A DNA stretch of 64,000 nt from Acidimicrobiia bacterium (GCA_022821985.1 JAJECP010000021.1:90856-154855), one strand, 5' to 3'. Shown: positions 7,110 through 19,862, counted from the stretch's first letter. Numbers and translations are program-made. The notes: generated by a model not told the origin, from the sequence alone.

Positions 7110-8185
7110 GCGGGCACCTGCTGACCCTGGGCGAGCTCGGTACCGAGGGCATCTCCGAGCTGCTGTCGCTCACCGACCGCTTCGTCGAGGTGGGCCGCCG
7201 GCCGATCCCTCGGGTGCCCGCTTTGCGCGGCCGCACCGTCGCCACGCTGTTCTTCGAGGAATCCACCCGCACCCGGCTGGCCTTCGAGACCGCCGCCAAG
7301 CGGCTGTCGGCCGACGTGCTCAACTTCTCCGCGGCCTCGTCGTCGCTCGCGAAGGGCGAATCGCTGCGCGACACCTTCGAGACCGTCCAGGCCATGGGCA
7401 TCCATGCCGCCGTTGTGCGCCATCGCAGCGCCGGCGTGCCTGCCCAGATCGCCCGTTGGGCCGACGATGGCGTCGCAGTGCTCAACGGTGGCGACGGGTG
7501 GCATGCCCATCCCACCCAGGGTTTGCAGGACGCCTACACGCTGTGGCGCCACTTCAGCCCGATGGCCGACGGCCAGCCGGGCGCCGAGGCCGCCGATGAA
7601 CCCACGCTGGCAGGGCTCCGGATCGGCATCGTCGGCGACATCGTCCACAGCCGCGTCGCCCGCAGCGACATCGAGGCCTACACGGCGCTCGCTGCCAGCA
7701 TCGTGCTGGTCGCACCGCCCACGCTGCTGCCGGCGCAGCCGCGTGACTGGATCGACTGCTGGCTCCCGGCCGACGCAGCCAAGCGCGTCGAGATCTCGCA
7801 CAGTCTCGACGGCGTGCTCGACGAGCTCGATGTGGTGGGGCTGCTTCGCTGCCAGCGCGAGCGCATGGCGGACGGCCTGATCGGCTCGGTGCCCGAGTAC
7901 GTGGCCCGCTACGGCCTCACCGCCGAACGCGCCCAGCGCCTGCGCTCCGATGCGGTCATCACCCACCCCGGGCCGATGAACCGCGGCATCGAGATCGCAG
8001 GTGCGGTGTTGGAAGACCTGGCCGCCAGCCGGGTGCTGGTCACCCAGCAGGTGTCGCACGGCGTGGCCGCCCGCATGGCAGTGCTGTTCCGCCTGATCGG
8101 ATCAGGCACAGCCCTGCCCCATGCAGACGGCCCACCCGATGCCGCACCCTCAGAGGCGGAGCTGACGGGCGGAGGCGGTGTCTGA
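7106..8185 (+). CDS. pyrB: Aspartate carbamoyltransferase catalytic chain
   Basis: Makes carbamoyl-aspartate from carbamoyl phosphate and aspartate, the committed step of UMP synthesis. 359 aa. Key motifs are the carbamoyl-phosphate loop STRTR at 53-57, 'HPTQGLQDAYTLWR' from 135, and 'HPGPMNRGIEI' near 287. The central loop around 'HFSPMADGQPGAEAADEPT' and the C-terminal 35 residues are longer than usual (normal length is about 310). No pyrI is present; the class with an inactive PyrC partner fits the next gene. Coupled to pyrR by GTGA. Confidence 0.95.
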   Translation: MSGHLLTLGELGTEGISELLSLTDRFVEVGRRPIPRVPALRGRTVATLFFEESTRTRLAFETAAKRLSADVLNFSAASSSLAKGESLRDTFETVQAMGIHAAVVRHRSAGVPAQIARWADDGVAVLNGGDGWHAHPTQGLQDAYTLWRHFSPMADGQPGAEAADEPTLAGLRIGIVGDIVHSRVARSDIEAYTALAASIVLVAPPTLLPAQPRDWIDCWLPADAAKRVEISHSLDGVLDELDVVGLLRCQRERMADGLIGSVPEYVARYGLTAERAQRLRSDAVITHPGPMNRGIEIAGAVLEDLAASRVLVTQQVSHGVAARMAVLFRLIGSGTALPHADGPPDAAPSEAELTGGGGV

Positions 8186-8186
8186 G

Positions 8187-8297
8187 ATGACGGAGCATCG
8201 GTCGCCGGCCGCAAGTGAGGCCGAGAGGCTGAGCCGAATGGCGAAGCCGCGGCCCGAGCGGCCCGTGAGCGAAGCGAACAAGAGCGGGAAACAATGA
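8187..8297 (+). CDS. Possible 36-aa ORF linking pyrB and pyrC
   Basis: ATG at 8187, one base after the pyrB stop, opens a 36-codon frame whose TGA overlaps the pyrC ATG (ATGA). The peptide is polar (about a third Arg, Lys or Glu) and matches no family I know. GGAGG lies 12-17 nt upstream, a loose spacing. It could be a genuine small protein or a translated bridge that delivers ribosomes to pyrC. Confidence 0.35.
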   Translation: MTEHRSPAASEAERLSRMAKPRPERPVSEANKSGKQ

Positions 8298-9652
8298 GCA
8301 GCGCCGAGGGAAGTTCCGTTGATGCGCGCAGGTCGTTGCTTCTCGCAGGCGGCGAGATCGTCGAGCGCACCGGTCGGCGGCATGCAGACATCACCGTGCT
8401 CGACGGCCAGATCGCCTCTGTTGATCCTCCCGGCACGAGCCGCAACGGTTCGGCTCAGGTCATCGATGCGACCGGGTGCGTGATCGCCTCCGGACTGGTC
8501 GACCTGTTCAGCCGCCTCGGCGAGCCCGGCAACGAGGAGGCCGAGACCGTCGCCACCGCCACCGCGGCCGCGGCGCTCGGCGGCTTCACGGCACTGCTCG
8601 CACAGCCCGACACCGACCCGCCGCTCGATCGGCTGGGCCAGCTCGCCGAGCTGCGCCGCAACGCGTCCGGCGGATACTGCGCCGTCATTGCGGCTGCCAC
8701 GATCACCGCCGACCGGGCAGGGGAGCGCCTGTCGCCGATGGCCGAACTGGCCGACGCCGGCGTCGGCTGGTTCACCGACGTGGGGCCGCTGTCCAACATC
8801 GGTCTGCTGCGCCGGGCCCTGCAGTACGCCGGGCCGCTGGGCGGGACCGTGTCGGTGCGCCCGGCCACAGCCCATCTCGGCGGCACTGCTGCCATGGCCG
8901 AAGGCGCAGTGTCGGCACGCATGGGCCTGGCCGGGGAACCGGCAACTTCCGAAGAGCTGGCAGCCGGCGCTGCGGTCGGCGTCGCGAGGCTCACCGGGGG
9001 CCGGCTGCACCTCGACCGGATCAGCGCCGCCCGCACGGTCGAGCTGGTGCGTGCCGCCAAGGCCGAGGGCATCGACGTGACAGCGTCGGTTGCCGCCGAG
9101 CACCTGCTCTTCGTTGATGCTGACGTCGACGGCTACGACACGCTCATGCGGGCCGAGCCGCCCTACCGCACGGCGCTGGATCGGGAAGCGCTGATCGCCG
9201 GCGTCAACGACCGCACCATCGATGCGGTGGTCAGCGGTCACTCGCCGGTACCGCCGCAGGCGAAGGACCTGCCCTTCGACGAGGCACCGCCCGGGGTGGC
9301 GGCGCTGGAGACCTGTGCCGCACTCGTCCTGGGCCACCAGGACATCAGCGTCGAGACGGCGTTGGAAGCGCTCGCCTGGCGACCTGCCGAACTGGCCAGT
9401 GCAACCCATCTCGGCGGTGGAGCGATCGAGCCCGGCCAGCCGGCGAACCTCGTGGTCATCGATCTCGGCCGACCCTGGACGCTGGCAGAGCGCGGCTCGG
9501 TCTCGATGGCTCGCAACACGCCCCACCGCCGCCGCGAGATGAGCGTGATGGTGACGGCAACGGTTGTCGCTGGCCGCCTGGTGGTGGCCGACGGTGCGCC
9601 GTGCAGCACTGCCGGTACCGTCGCTGCGCTCGCCGCAGGAAACACCCGATGA
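8294..9652 (+). CDS. pyrC: Dihydroorotase homologue lacking catalytic residues (PyrC')
   Basis: 452 aa with the overall class I dihydroorotase fold and conserved landmarks ('ASGLVDLFSRLGEPG', 'QPDTDPPLD', 'YDTLMRAEPPYRT', 'LPFDEAPPGVAALET'). Every catalytic landmark is altered. The DxHxH metal site reads D70-L-F72-S-R74. The 'HCED' histidine region reads 'VSVRPATAHL'. 'TPHHLLLTD' reads 'VAAEHLLFVD'. The catalytic 'TDHAPH' reads SGHSPV at 314-319. It is therefore very probably inactive, like the Pseudomonas PyrC' that only scaffolds aspartate carbamoyltransferase. An active dihydroorotase must be encoded elsewhere. Its stop overlaps the carA ATG (ATGA). Confidence 0.9.
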   Translation: MSSAEGSSVDARRSLLLAGGEIVERTGRRHADITVLDGQIASVDPPGTSRNGSAQVIDATGCVIASGLVDLFSRLGEPGNEEAETVATATAAAALGGFTALLAQPDTDPPLDRLGQLAELRRNASGGYCAVIAAATITADRAGERLSPMAELADAGVGWFTDVGPLSNIGLLRRALQYAGPLGGTVSVRPATAHLGGTAAMAEGAVSARMGLAGEPATSEELAAGAAVGVARLTGGRLHLDRISAARTVELVRAAKAEGIDVTASVAAEHLLFVDADVDGYDTLMRAEPPYRTALDREALIAGVNDRTIDAVVSGHSPVPPQAKDLPFDEAPPGVAALETCAALVLGHQDISVETALEALAWRPAELASATHLGGGAIEPGQPANLVVIDLGRPWTLAERGSVSMARNTPHRRREMSVMVTATVVAGRLVVADGAPCSTAGTVAALAAGNTR

Positions 9653-10811
9653 CCCCAGCTGCAGACAACCCCGCCGCTCCCACCGCCGGCGCACTCGTGC
9701 TCGCCGACGGCACCACATTCGAGGGCGAGATGATCGGCGCGCCCTTGGGCCCCTCGGGTGGGATCGCATCGGGCGAGGTCGTGTTCAACACCGTGATGAC
9801 CGGCTACCAGGAGGTCATCACCGACCCCTCCTACGCAGGCCAGATCATCGCGTTCACCTATCCCCACATCGGCAACTACGGCACCACTGGCGTCGACGCC
9901 GAGTCTCGCCGCCCCTTCTGCCGGGGCGTCGTCATCCGCGACCTGGCCCGCCGCCGCTCCAACTGGCGCTCCGACAGCGATCTCGACGCCTATCTCACCC
10001 GTCACGGCATCGCCGGCATTGCGGGCGTCGACACGCGCCGCCTGACACGCCATGTGCGCGATCACGGCGCGATGCCCGGTGCGTTCGGGCCCGCGCCCGA
10101 CGATGAGGCGCTGCAACACATCGCGGCCGCGGCCAGCGCCGAGCCTGGCACCGCCGGTGTCGATCTCGTCGGCGAGGTCACCACTGCCGAGCCGTACTCC
10201 GCTGGCGACGGGCCGTGGCGAGTGGTGGCCTACGACCTGGGCATCAAGCGCGCCATCGCTGTCAACCTCGGGCGCATCGCCACTGTCGAGGTGGTGCCGG
10301 CGCACACCACCGCGGACGAGGTGCTTGCACGCGAGCCCCACGGCGTGTTCCTCTCCAACGGCCCGGGCGACCCCGAGATGGCGGGCAGCGTCATCGGCGC
10401 GCTCGGCGATTTGCTCGACCGGGTGCCGATCTTCGGCATCTGCCTCGGCCAGCAGGTGCTCGGCCTCGCGCTGGGCGGCCGCTCCTACAAGCTGCCTTTC
10501 GGCCACCACGGGGGCAACGTGCCGGTGCGCGACGAGTCCACGGGCCGCGTCGAGATCACCAGCCAGAACCACAACTTCGCCATCGAATCCGGCTCGGTGC
10601 CCGGCGTGGACGAGACGCACGTGTGCCTGAACGACGGATCGCTCGAAGGCTTTGCCTGCCGCGACCTGCCCGCGTTCGCCGTGCAGTACCACCCCGAGGC
10701 CAGCCCCGGCCCGCACGACTCGCGCTACCTCTTCGACCGCTTCGCCGGCCTCATGTCGTCGTTCTGGGGCGGAACCCCCAACGGCGCCGGCAGTCACGGC
10801 AAGGCCGGCTG

Positions 10812-10812
<1 letters not shown>
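9649..10812 (+). CDS. carA: Carbamoyl-phosphate synthase small (glutaminase) subunit
   Basis: 387 aa. Hydrolyses glutamine and passes ammonia to CarB for carbamoyl phosphate, feeding pyrimidine and arginine synthesis. The N-terminal CPSase_sm domain ('[20 protein letters not shown]') is followed by a class I glutamine amidotransferase domain with catalytic Cys265 in '[15 protein letters not shown]' and the His348/Glu350 pair in '[12 protein letters not shown]'. ATG at 9649 is chosen because it overlaps the pyrC stop and has an AGGA at good spacing; the longer frame upstream is only pyrC in another phase. The stop overlaps the carB ATG (TGATG). Confidence 0.97.
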
Positions 10813-14180
<3,368 letters not shown>

Positions 14181-14217
14181 TTCGCTGCCCCGAGCCATCC
14201 GGGGCGGAGGCGTCGAC

Positions 14218-15144
14218 ATGGCAGTGCGAGTCGGCAGCGTGGAGCTGCCCAACCCGGTCATGACGGCGTCCGGCACTGCCGGCTACAGCAACGAGCTCGG
14301 CTCGTACCTCGACTTGGCATCGCTCGGGGCGACCGTGACGAAGTCGCTCTCGCCATTTCCCTGGGCCGGCAACCCGGCACCGCGGGTAGTGGGCACCGCG
14401 GCGGGGATGCTCAACGCTGTCGGGCTGCAGAATCCGGGAGTCTCCCAATGGGTCGAGCACGAGCTGCCGCGCCTGGCCCGCACGGGCGCCCGGGTGGTTG
14501 CCAGCATCTGGGGCCGCACGGTCGCCGACTACGCCACGGCCGCAGCGGCGCTCGCGGGTGCCGGGCTCACGGCGCTGGAGGTGAACGTCAGCTGCCCGAA
14601 CCTTGAAGGGCGGGGCCAGATGTTCGCGTGCGATCCGTCGGCCACGGCTGATGCCATCGCTGCCTCGACTGCTGCGGGTGTGCCCGTATGGGCGAAGCTC
14701 ACCCCCAACGTCACCGATCTCGTCGAGATCGCCGAGGCTGCCTTGGGCGCCGGAGCCGAGGCCCTCACGCTCATCAACACCGTCTTCGGGATGTCGATTG
14801 ACCCGGTCACCGCGCAACCGACGCTCGGCAAGGGCGGCGGGGGGCTGTCGGGTCCGGCCATCCGCCCGGTTGCGGTGAGGGCCATCTACGACGTCCGTGC
14901 GGCGCTCGGCGGCGTGCCGATCGTGGGCGTCGGCGGCGTGGCCAAAGGGGAGCATGCGGTGGAGCTCATGGCTGCTGGCGCCAGTGCGGTCCAGGTCGGA
15001 ACTGCGTCGTTCTGGGACCCTCGGGCACCTCGCAAAGTGCTGGACGAGCTGCAGCGCTGGTGCGGGCGGCACGGTATCCGCTCTGCAGCCTCACTGACGG
15101 GACGCGCCCACCGGACGGCAAACGACACAAGGGAAACCACGTGA
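14218..15144 (+). CDS. pyrD: Dihydroorotate dehydrogenase, class 1B-type
   Basis: 308 aa, FMN enzyme oxidising dihydroorotate to orotate. Features are 'NPVMTASGTAGY', 'TKSLSPFPWAGNPAPRV', catalytic Cys126 in 'EVNVSCPNLEG', and the C-terminal phosphate loop 'IVGVGGVAKGEHAVELMAAGASAVQVG'. Cysteine as the base and the absence of an N-terminal membrane extension indicate a cytosolic class 1 enzyme, most like class 1B. The usual PyrK electron-transfer partner is not in the window. The ATG at 14218 has GGCGGAGG at 7-nt spacing. An upstream in-frame ATG at 14173, overlapping the carB stop, would add 15 residues. Confidence 0.93.
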   Translation: MAVRVGSVELPNPVMTASGTAGYSNELGSYLDLASLGATVTKSLSPFPWAGNPAPRVVGTAAGMLNAVGLQNPGVSQWVEHELPRLARTGARVVASIWGRTVADYATAAAALAGAGLTALEVNVSCPNLEGRGQMFACDPSATADAIAASTAAGVPVWAKLTPNVTDLVEIAEAALGAGAEALTLINTVFGMSIDPVTAQPTLGKGGGGLSGPAIRPVAVRAIYDVRAALGGVPIVGVGGVAKGEHAVELMAAGASAVQVGTASFWDPRAPRKVLDELQRWCGRHGIRSAASLTGRAHRTANDTRETT

Positions 15145-15929
15145 ACCCGCCAACGGCCACTGCAACGGCATCGGTGCTCGGGCGAGACCCCGCGCGTGAT
15201 CGCTTGGCTCTCGCGCTCGATGTGCCAGACCGGGCCGCTGCCATGGCGCTCGTGGAGCGTTTCGGGGCTGACTTTGGTGTCATGAAAGTCGGTCTCGAGC
15301 TGTTCCTCGCTGAGGGCCCCGCGGTCGTCCGCGACATCGTGTCGGCGGGCAGCCGCGTGTTCTTGGATCTCAAGCTCCACGACATACCGAACACCGTGGA
15401 GCACGCTGCTCGCTGTGCGGGCGAGTTAGGGGTCTGGCTGCTCACCCTGCACACCCAGGGTGGGCCGGAGATGCTGGCCGCGGGTGCCCGTGGCTTGAGC
15501 GAGGGTGCGGCCACCGCACACCGCGGCGCTGGTGATGCCGCCTCGAGCACTGCCGACGCTGACCCGGGCCCCGACGCGCCGATCGCGCTCGGCGTCACCG
15601 TGCTCACCTCCGACGCAGACGCCCCGTCGGAGGTGCTGATGGATCGAGCGCAGCTGGCCGAGCGAACCGGCTGTGGCGGCGTCGTGTGCGCCGCACCTGA
15701 TCTTCCCGTCGTGATCGACACGGTGCCGGGGATGCTTCGGGTGGTCCCGGGCATTCGGCCTGCCGGTGCGCCGTCCGCCGATCAACGCCGCGTCGCCACG
15801 CCGGCGTCGGCACTGGCGGCAGGCGCCGACGTGCTCGTCATCGGCCGAGCGGTCACCGCAGCGCCCGATCCGGACGCAGCAGCGGCAGCCATCGTCGCCG
15901 AGGTTGCTGCCGCCCTGGGTTCGCCGTAA
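15141..15929 (+). CDS. pyrF: Orotidine 5'-phosphate decarboxylase
   Basis: 262 aa, last step of UMP synthesis. The catalytic D-x-K-x-x-D cluster is at 76-81 ('LDLKLHDIPNTV', Lys78). 'TPGIRP' is represented by 'VPGIRPAG', and the phosphate-binding end by 'GADVLVIGRAVTAAPDP'. An Ala/Ser-rich insertion at about 120-150 ('GAATAHRGAGDAASS') is unusual and contains a palindrome related to the repeats described elsewhere in this window. The GTG start overlaps the pyrD stop (GTGA), ending the chain of coupled pyr genes. Confidence 0.95.
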   Translation: MNPPTATATASVLGRDPARDRLALALDVPDRAAAMALVERFGADFGVMKVGLELFLAEGPAVVRDIVSAGSRVFLDLKLHDIPNTVEHAARCAGELGVWLLTLHTQGGPEMLAAGARGLSEGAATAHRGAGDAASSTADADPGPDAPIALGVTVLTSDADAPSEVLMDRAQLAERTGCGGVVCAAPDLPVVIDTVPGMLRVVPGIRPAGAPSADQRRVATPASALAAGADVLVIGRAVTAAPDPDAAAAAIVAEVAAALGSP

Positions 15930-15979
15930 GCCTCGCCGCCATCGAGCCCGGTGTCCCTAGGGCATATCTGGCGCATAGC

Positions 15980-15985
15980 TACACT
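15980..15985 (+). promoter_or_regulatory. -10 box for mihF, near-leaderless
   Basis: TACACT ends 8 nt before the mihF ATG, which has no ribosome site. This fits a leaderless or nearly leaderless transcript separating mihF and its followers from the pyr genes. Confidence 0.5.
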
Positions 15986-15993
15986 GCACCTCA

Positions 15994-16329
15994 ATGAGTC
16001 CGCTGCCTGAACTGAGTGACGAGCAGCGTGCCGAGGCGCTGGCCAAGGCCAAGGAGGCCCGCGAGGTCCGCGCAAACGTCAAGCATCGGTTGAAGATGGG
16101 CCTGCTCACCTTCGACGAGTTGCTGGCCGAAGCCGACACTGTCGAGAACGTCGGCAAGCTCAAGGCACTCGCTGCCTTGGAGTCGATGCCCGGTCTCGGC
16201 AAGGTCAAGGCCCGCCGACTGATGGCTGAGATTGGCATCGCCGACAACCGGCGACTGCGAGGTCTCGGCGAGACGCAGCGGCGCCGTTTGAGCGAGCATT
16301 TCGCACAGGATTCCGCCTCAGGCGCGTGA
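15994..16329 (+). CDS. mihF: Integration host factor, actinobacterial type (mIHF)
   Basis: 111 aa nucleoid-associated DNA-binding protein. The conserved mIHF core 'AREVRANVKHRLKMGLLTFDELL' and the H2TH/helix-hairpin-helix 'ESMPGLGKVKARRLMAEIGIADNRRLRGLGETQRRRL' are both clear. It sits directly before gmk and rpoZ, as in most actinobacteria. It has its own TACACT -10 box. The stop overlaps a GTG that opens a 5-codon mini-ORF ending at the gmk start. Confidence 0.95.
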   Translation: MSPLPELSDEQRAEALAKAKEAREVRANVKHRLKMGLLTFDELLAEADTVENVGKLKALAALESMPGLGKVKARRLMAEIGIADNRRLRGLGETQRRRLSEHFAQDSASGA

Positions 16330-16339
16330 AGACAGTCGC

Positions 16340-16933
16340 ATGACCGACCCGGCGCCCAGCGGCGCTGCGAGTCCCGCCGCGCCTTGGGGCGTCACGCTGT
16401 ACGTGGTGTGCGGGCCGGGCGGCGCCGGCAAGGGCACGATCGTGGCCGAATTGGTAGCGCAAGACCCCACGCTGCTGCTGAGCCGATCCTGGACCACCCG
16501 CCCTCGCCGGGTGGGGGAGCCAGCCGAGGCCTACACGTTCGTGACGGCCGAGGAGTTCGATGCACGCATCTCAGCAGGCGGGTTCCTGGAGTGGGCCGAC
16601 TTCTTCGAGTACCGCTACGGCACCCCGATGCCGCCGCCCGATCTCGACCGCGATCTGGTGCTCGAAATCGACGTTCAGGGCGCTGTGTCGGTGCGCAACC
16701 GTGATCCTGCTGCCCTGGTGATCATGGTGCTGCCGCCGAGCCGCGCCGAGCAGGAGCGACGCATGCGCCGCCGGGGCGACCCCGATGCAGACGTGGCACG
16801 CCGGCTCGCCAAGGCCGACGAGGAGCTGCCTGTCGGCTACCGGATGGCTGATCTCATCGTCGTGAACCGAGACATCTCGAGCACGGTGTCGGAGATCGCC
16901 GCATTCGTGGAGCGAACCCGGTCCCGCCGGTAG
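16340..16933 (+). CDS. gmk: Guanylate kinase
   Basis: 197 aa. Phosphorylates GMP to GDP. P-loop 'GPGGAGKGT' starts at residue 25. 'SRSWTTRPRRVGE' binds GMP, with 'FLEWADFFEYRYGTP' and 'LEIDVQGA' following as in all guanylate kinases. The N-terminal 18 residues (PAPSGAASPAA) are an Ala/Ser/Pro extension not found in typical Gmk. The stop codon TAG forms part of the TAGCCT -10 box of rpoZ. The ATG overlaps the stop of a 5-codon mini-ORF that begins in the mihF stop. Confidence 0.95.
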   Translation: MTDPAPSGAASPAAPWGVTLYVVCGPGGAGKGTIVAELVAQDPTLLLSRSWTTRPRRVGEPAEAYTFVTAEEFDARISAGGFLEWADFFEYRYGTPMPPPDLDRDLVLEIDVQGAVSVRNRDPAALVIMVLPPSRAEQERRMRRRGDPDADVARRLAKADEELPVGYRMADLIVVNRDISSTVSEIAAFVERTRSRR

Positions 16934-16936
16934 CCT
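16931..16936 (+). promoter_or_regulatory. -10 box for rpoZ, near-leaderless
   Basis: TAGCCT, whose first three bases are the gmk stop codon, ends 10 nt before the rpoZ ATG. No ribosome site is present between them. Confidence 0.5.
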
Positions 16937-16946
16937 GCGTTTCGCG

Positions 16947-17285
16947 ATGACTGAGTCAACCGACACCATGATCACCCCAGGGCTCGAAGACCTGCTCTCC
17001 AAGGTCGACTCGAAGTTCACGCTGGTGAGCCTCGCTGCCATGCGCTCGCGGCAGATCAACTCGTACTACAACCAGCTCGACGGTGGCATCGGCTCGGTTG
17101 TGCCCCCGCAGGTTGCCTCGGTTGCCCGCAAGCCCTTGTCGATCGCATTCGAGGAGATCGACGCCGACAAGATCACGTTCGAGCGGTTCGACCCCGAGGA
17201 GCGAGCACGGCTGGAGGCCGAAGCGCTTGCCGCGGCGGAGGCTGACGCAGCCATGCTCGAAGTGGTTCCCGACCTCGAGGCCTGA
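16947..17285 (+). CDS. rpoZ: RNA polymerase omega subunit
   Basis: 112 aa. It shows the omega pattern: 'LEDLLSKVDSKFTLVSLAAMRSRQINSYYNQ', in which the RxRQIN helix contacts the beta-prime C-terminus, then 'KPLSIAFEEIDADKITFERF'. The acidic Ala-rich tail is longer than in other phyla but common in actinobacteria. It assists assembly of core RNA polymerase. coaBC starts one base after its stop. Confidence 0.95.
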   Translation: MTESTDTMITPGLEDLLSKVDSKFTLVSLAAMRSRQINSYYNQLDGGIGSVVPPQVASVARKPLSIAFEEIDADKITFERFDPEERARLEAEALAAAEADAAMLEVVPDLEA

Positions 17286-17286
17286 T

Positions 17287-18546
17287 TTGCCTGACGCTGC
17301 GGCGTCTCCGTTCGCCGGGCGCCGCGTGGTGCTCGGCGTCAGCGGTGGCATCGCTGCGTACAAAGCAGTGATCCTGTGCCGACTCATGATGGACGCCGGC
17401 GCGCACGTCGTGCCGGTGATGACCGCAGCCGCACAGCGTTTCGTCGGCAGGGCCACCTTCGACGCCCTCGCCAGCGAGCGCGTGCAGACATCGATCTTCG
17501 GCGAGGACGATCCGATTCCGCACACCACGCTGGGTCAGACGGCCGATGTGGTGGTCGTGGCACCCGCTACGGCACGTGTCATCGGCAGCTACGCCGCGGG
17601 TATCTCCGACGGCTTGCTGACCGCCACGCTGCTCGCCACGCGGGCACCGGTCGTGGTCTGCCCTGCCATGCACACCGAGATGTGGGAGCACCCTGCCGTG
17701 CAGCACAACATCGAGGTGCTCACCGGCCGGGGCGTGCACATGGTGGTGCCTGAGGCCGGCCGTCTCGCCGGCGGCGACATCGGCACCGGCCGTCTTGCCG
17801 AGCCGGCCACGATCTTCGAAGCCGTCAGCGAGGTGCTCGCTGCGCTGCCCGAACGAGACCCCGCCCACGAGCCGACGCCGCCACGCCGCGACTTCGCCGG
17901 CGTCAGCGTTACCGTCAGCGCCGGCGGCACCCGGGAGGCCATCGATCCGGTTCGCTTCATTGGCAATCGGTCATCGGGCAAGCAGGGCTACGCCATTGCC
18001 ACTGCCGCCCGCGATCGTGGCGCCGAGGTGACGCTGGTGACGAGCGCCCCGCTCCCGCCACCCGAAGGCGTGCAAGAGGTTCGAGTCGAGTCGGCTGCCG
18101 AGATGGAGGCCGCCGTGGCGGCACATGCAGGCGCCGACGTGATCATCATGGCGGCGGCAGTGGCCGATTTCCGGCCAGCCGACGTTGCGCCGCAGAAGAT
18201 CAAGAAAAGCAGCCCCGCCGAGAGCACCGGAGCCCCGGTCATCGTGCTCGAGCACACCAAGGACATCCTCGCCGGTCTCGGGGCCGCAAAACCGCCGGGC
18301 CAGGTGCTGGTGGGCTTCGCTGCCGAGACCGCCGATGTGCTTGACAACGCCGCTCAGAAGCTGGCTCGCAAGAACCTCGATGTCATGGTGGCCAACGACG
18401 TCTCGGCAGCCGGCGCTGGCTTCGCGCACGACACCAACATCGTGACCATCCTGCTGGCCGACGGCACCGTGCGCCCGCTGCCGATCTGCTCCAAGCGCGA
18501 AGTCGCCGACGCCGTCCTCGACACCGTCGCCGAGTTGCGCCAGTAG
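17287..18546 (+). CDS. coaBC: Bifunctional phosphopantothenoylcysteine decarboxylase / synthetase
   Basis: 419 aa. Converts 4'-phosphopantothenate to 4'-phosphopantetheine in CoA synthesis. The N-terminal flavin-dependent CoaC domain has '[12 protein letters not shown]', active His79 ('IPHTTLGQ') and '[12 protein letters not shown]'. The C-terminal CoaB domain has '[20 protein letters not shown]', 'AAVADFRP' and 'KIKK'. TTG at 17287, one base after the rpoZ stop, is the only start that leaves the N-terminus intact; the open frame upstream is rpoZ in another phase. The N-terminal 'PDAAAS' is encoded by a small palindrome (17293-17306). Confidence 0.93.
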   Translation: MPDAAASPFAGRRVVLGVSGGIAAYKAVILCRLMMDAGAHVVPVMTAAAQRFVGRATFDALASERVQTSIFGEDDPIPHTTLGQTADVVVVAPATARVIGSYAAGISDGLLTATLLATRAPVVVCPAMHTEMWEHPAVQHNIEVLTGRGVHMVVPEAGRLAGGDIGTGRLAEPATIFEAVSEVLAALPERDPAHEPTPPRRDFAGVSVTVSAGGTREAIDPVRFIGNRSSGKQGYAIATAARDRGAEVTLVTSAPLPPPEGVQEVRVESAAEMEAAVAAHAGADVIIMAAAVADFRPADVAPQKIKKSSPAESTGAPVIVLEHTKDILAGLGAAKPPGQVLVGFAAETADVLDNAAQKLARKNLDVMVANDVSAAGAGFAHDTNIVTILLADGTVRPLPICSKREVADAVLDTVAELRQ

Positions 18547-18592
18547 TTCTCTGCGCCGGCGCACCCTCTGCTGCGTCGCGACCTCGTTCGTC

Positions 18593-18598
18593 TAGCCT
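18593..18598 (+). promoter_or_regulatory. Probable -10 box for metK
   Basis: TAGCCT in the coaBC-metK gap would give a transcript start near 18605, with a leader of about 45-65 nt. The same hexamer precedes rpoZ, def and mog. No SAM riboswitch fold is apparent in the leader. Confidence 0.35.
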
Positions 18599-18671
18599 TG
18601 CCGCGCTGCTCGGAGTAGCGGCAGCGACAGGCCCAGACGACCGACAGAACATGACCGAATCGGGAGCCACG

Positions 18672-19862
18672 GTGAACCAGTGGACCTTCACCTCAGAATC
18701 GGTGACCGAGGGCCATCCCGACAAGATGGCCGACCAGATCTCCGACGCCATCCTCGATGCCCTGATCGCCGAGGACGATCACGCCCGGGTGGCAGTGGAG
18801 ACATTGGTCACCACCGGCCTGGTCGTCGTAGCAGGCGAGGTGTCCACCGAGGCCTACGTGGACATCCCGCGGGTGGTGCGCAACACGATCACCGGCATCG
18901 GCTACGACCATGGCGAACTCGGGTTTGACGGCAACACGTGCGGCGTGATGATCGCTCTCGACGAGCAGTCCCCGGAGATCACCAAGGGAGTTTTCGGAAG
19001 CAGCGAAGCAGCCGCGCACGAAGACAACATCCCTGATCAAGGCGCCGGCGACCAGGGGATGATGTTCGGCTACGCCTGCCGCGAAACCGACGCATTCATG
19101 CCGCTGCCGATCCATGTGGCTCACCGCATGGCCGAGCAGCTCACCGAGGCGCGCCGGTCGGGCTGCATCCCCTACCTGCGCCCCGACGGCAAGACGCAGG
19201 TGAGCTTCGAGTACCGCGACGGCGAACCGGTCGCGCTGCGCACGGTCGTCGTCTCTGCCCAGCACCGGGAGGGGATCGAGATCGAGGGCATGATGCGCCC
19301 CGACCTGCTCGAGCACGTCATCGGCCCCACCCTGCCTGCCGCCTTCGCCGACAACGACTTCGAGCTGCTGGTGAACCCGTCCGGCAGCTTCGTGAGCGGC
19401 GGGCCGGTCGCCGATGCCGGCCTCACCGGGCGCAAGATCATCGTCGACACCTACGGCGGCTACGCCCGCCACGGCGGCGGAGCATTCAGCGGCAAGGACC
19501 CGTCCAAGGTCGACCGGTCGGCGGCGTACGGCGCACGCTGGGTCGCGAAGAATCTCGTGGCGGCCGGAGCAGCAGATCGCTGCGAGATGCAGGTGGCCTA
19601 TGCCATCGGGCGTGCCGACCCGGTCTCGGTGCTGGTGGAGACGTTCGGCACCGCCCACGTCGATCCGGAGGCCATTTCGGCGGCAGTGAACGAGGTGTTC
19701 GACCTGCGGCCAGCGGCGCTGCTGGCCGACTTGAACCTGCGCCAGCCGATCTATCAGACCACGGCCGCCTACGGCCACTTCGGCCGTGTGCCCAACGGCG
19801 ACACCTTCCCTTGGGAGCAGCTCAACCGCGTCGACGACCTCAAGTCCGCGCTGGGTCTGTAG
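18672..19862 (+). CDS. metK: S-adenosylmethionine synthetase
   Basis: 396 aa. Forms AdoMet from methionine and ATP. Signatures are '[24 protein letters not shown]' near the N-terminus, '[12 protein letters not shown]' (methionine loop), '[41 protein letters not shown]' (ATP/phosphate loop), and '[14 protein letters not shown]' at the end. The GTG at 18672 has GGGAG 5 nt upstream and gives the canonical N-terminus. An ATG at 18651 would add 7 residues but has no ribosome site. A TAGCCT box lies upstream. Confidence 0.95.
   Translation: MNQWTFTSESVTEGHPDKMADQISDAILDALIAEDDHARVAVETLVTTGLVVVAGEVSTEAYVDIPRVVRNTITGIGYDHGELGFDGNTCGVMIALDEQSPEITKGVFGSSEAAAHEDNIPDQGAGDQGMMFGYACRETDAFMPLPIHVAHRMAEQLTEARRSGCIPYLRPDGKTQVSFEYRDGEPVALRTVVVSAQHREGIEIEGMMRPDLLEHVIGPTLPAAFADNDFELLVNPSGSFVSGGPVADAGLTGRKIIVDTYGGYARHGGGAFSGKDPSKVDRSAAYGARWVAKNLVAAGAADRCEMQVAYAIGRADPVSVLVETFGTAHVDPEAISAAVNEVFDLRPAALLADLNLRQPIYQTTAAYGHFGRVPNGDTFPWEQLNRVDDLKSALGL

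Noticed and set aside
16355..16375. Gmk N-terminal GGCGCCCAGCGGCGC segment as another copy of the palindromic element.
   Set aside because: The match to the strong copies is poor and the symmetry weak; Ala/Pro codon use explains it.
18547..18671. Possible SAM riboswitch before metK.
   Set aside because: No SAM-I, II or IV core sequence or K-turn is recognisable; only a -10 box is seen.
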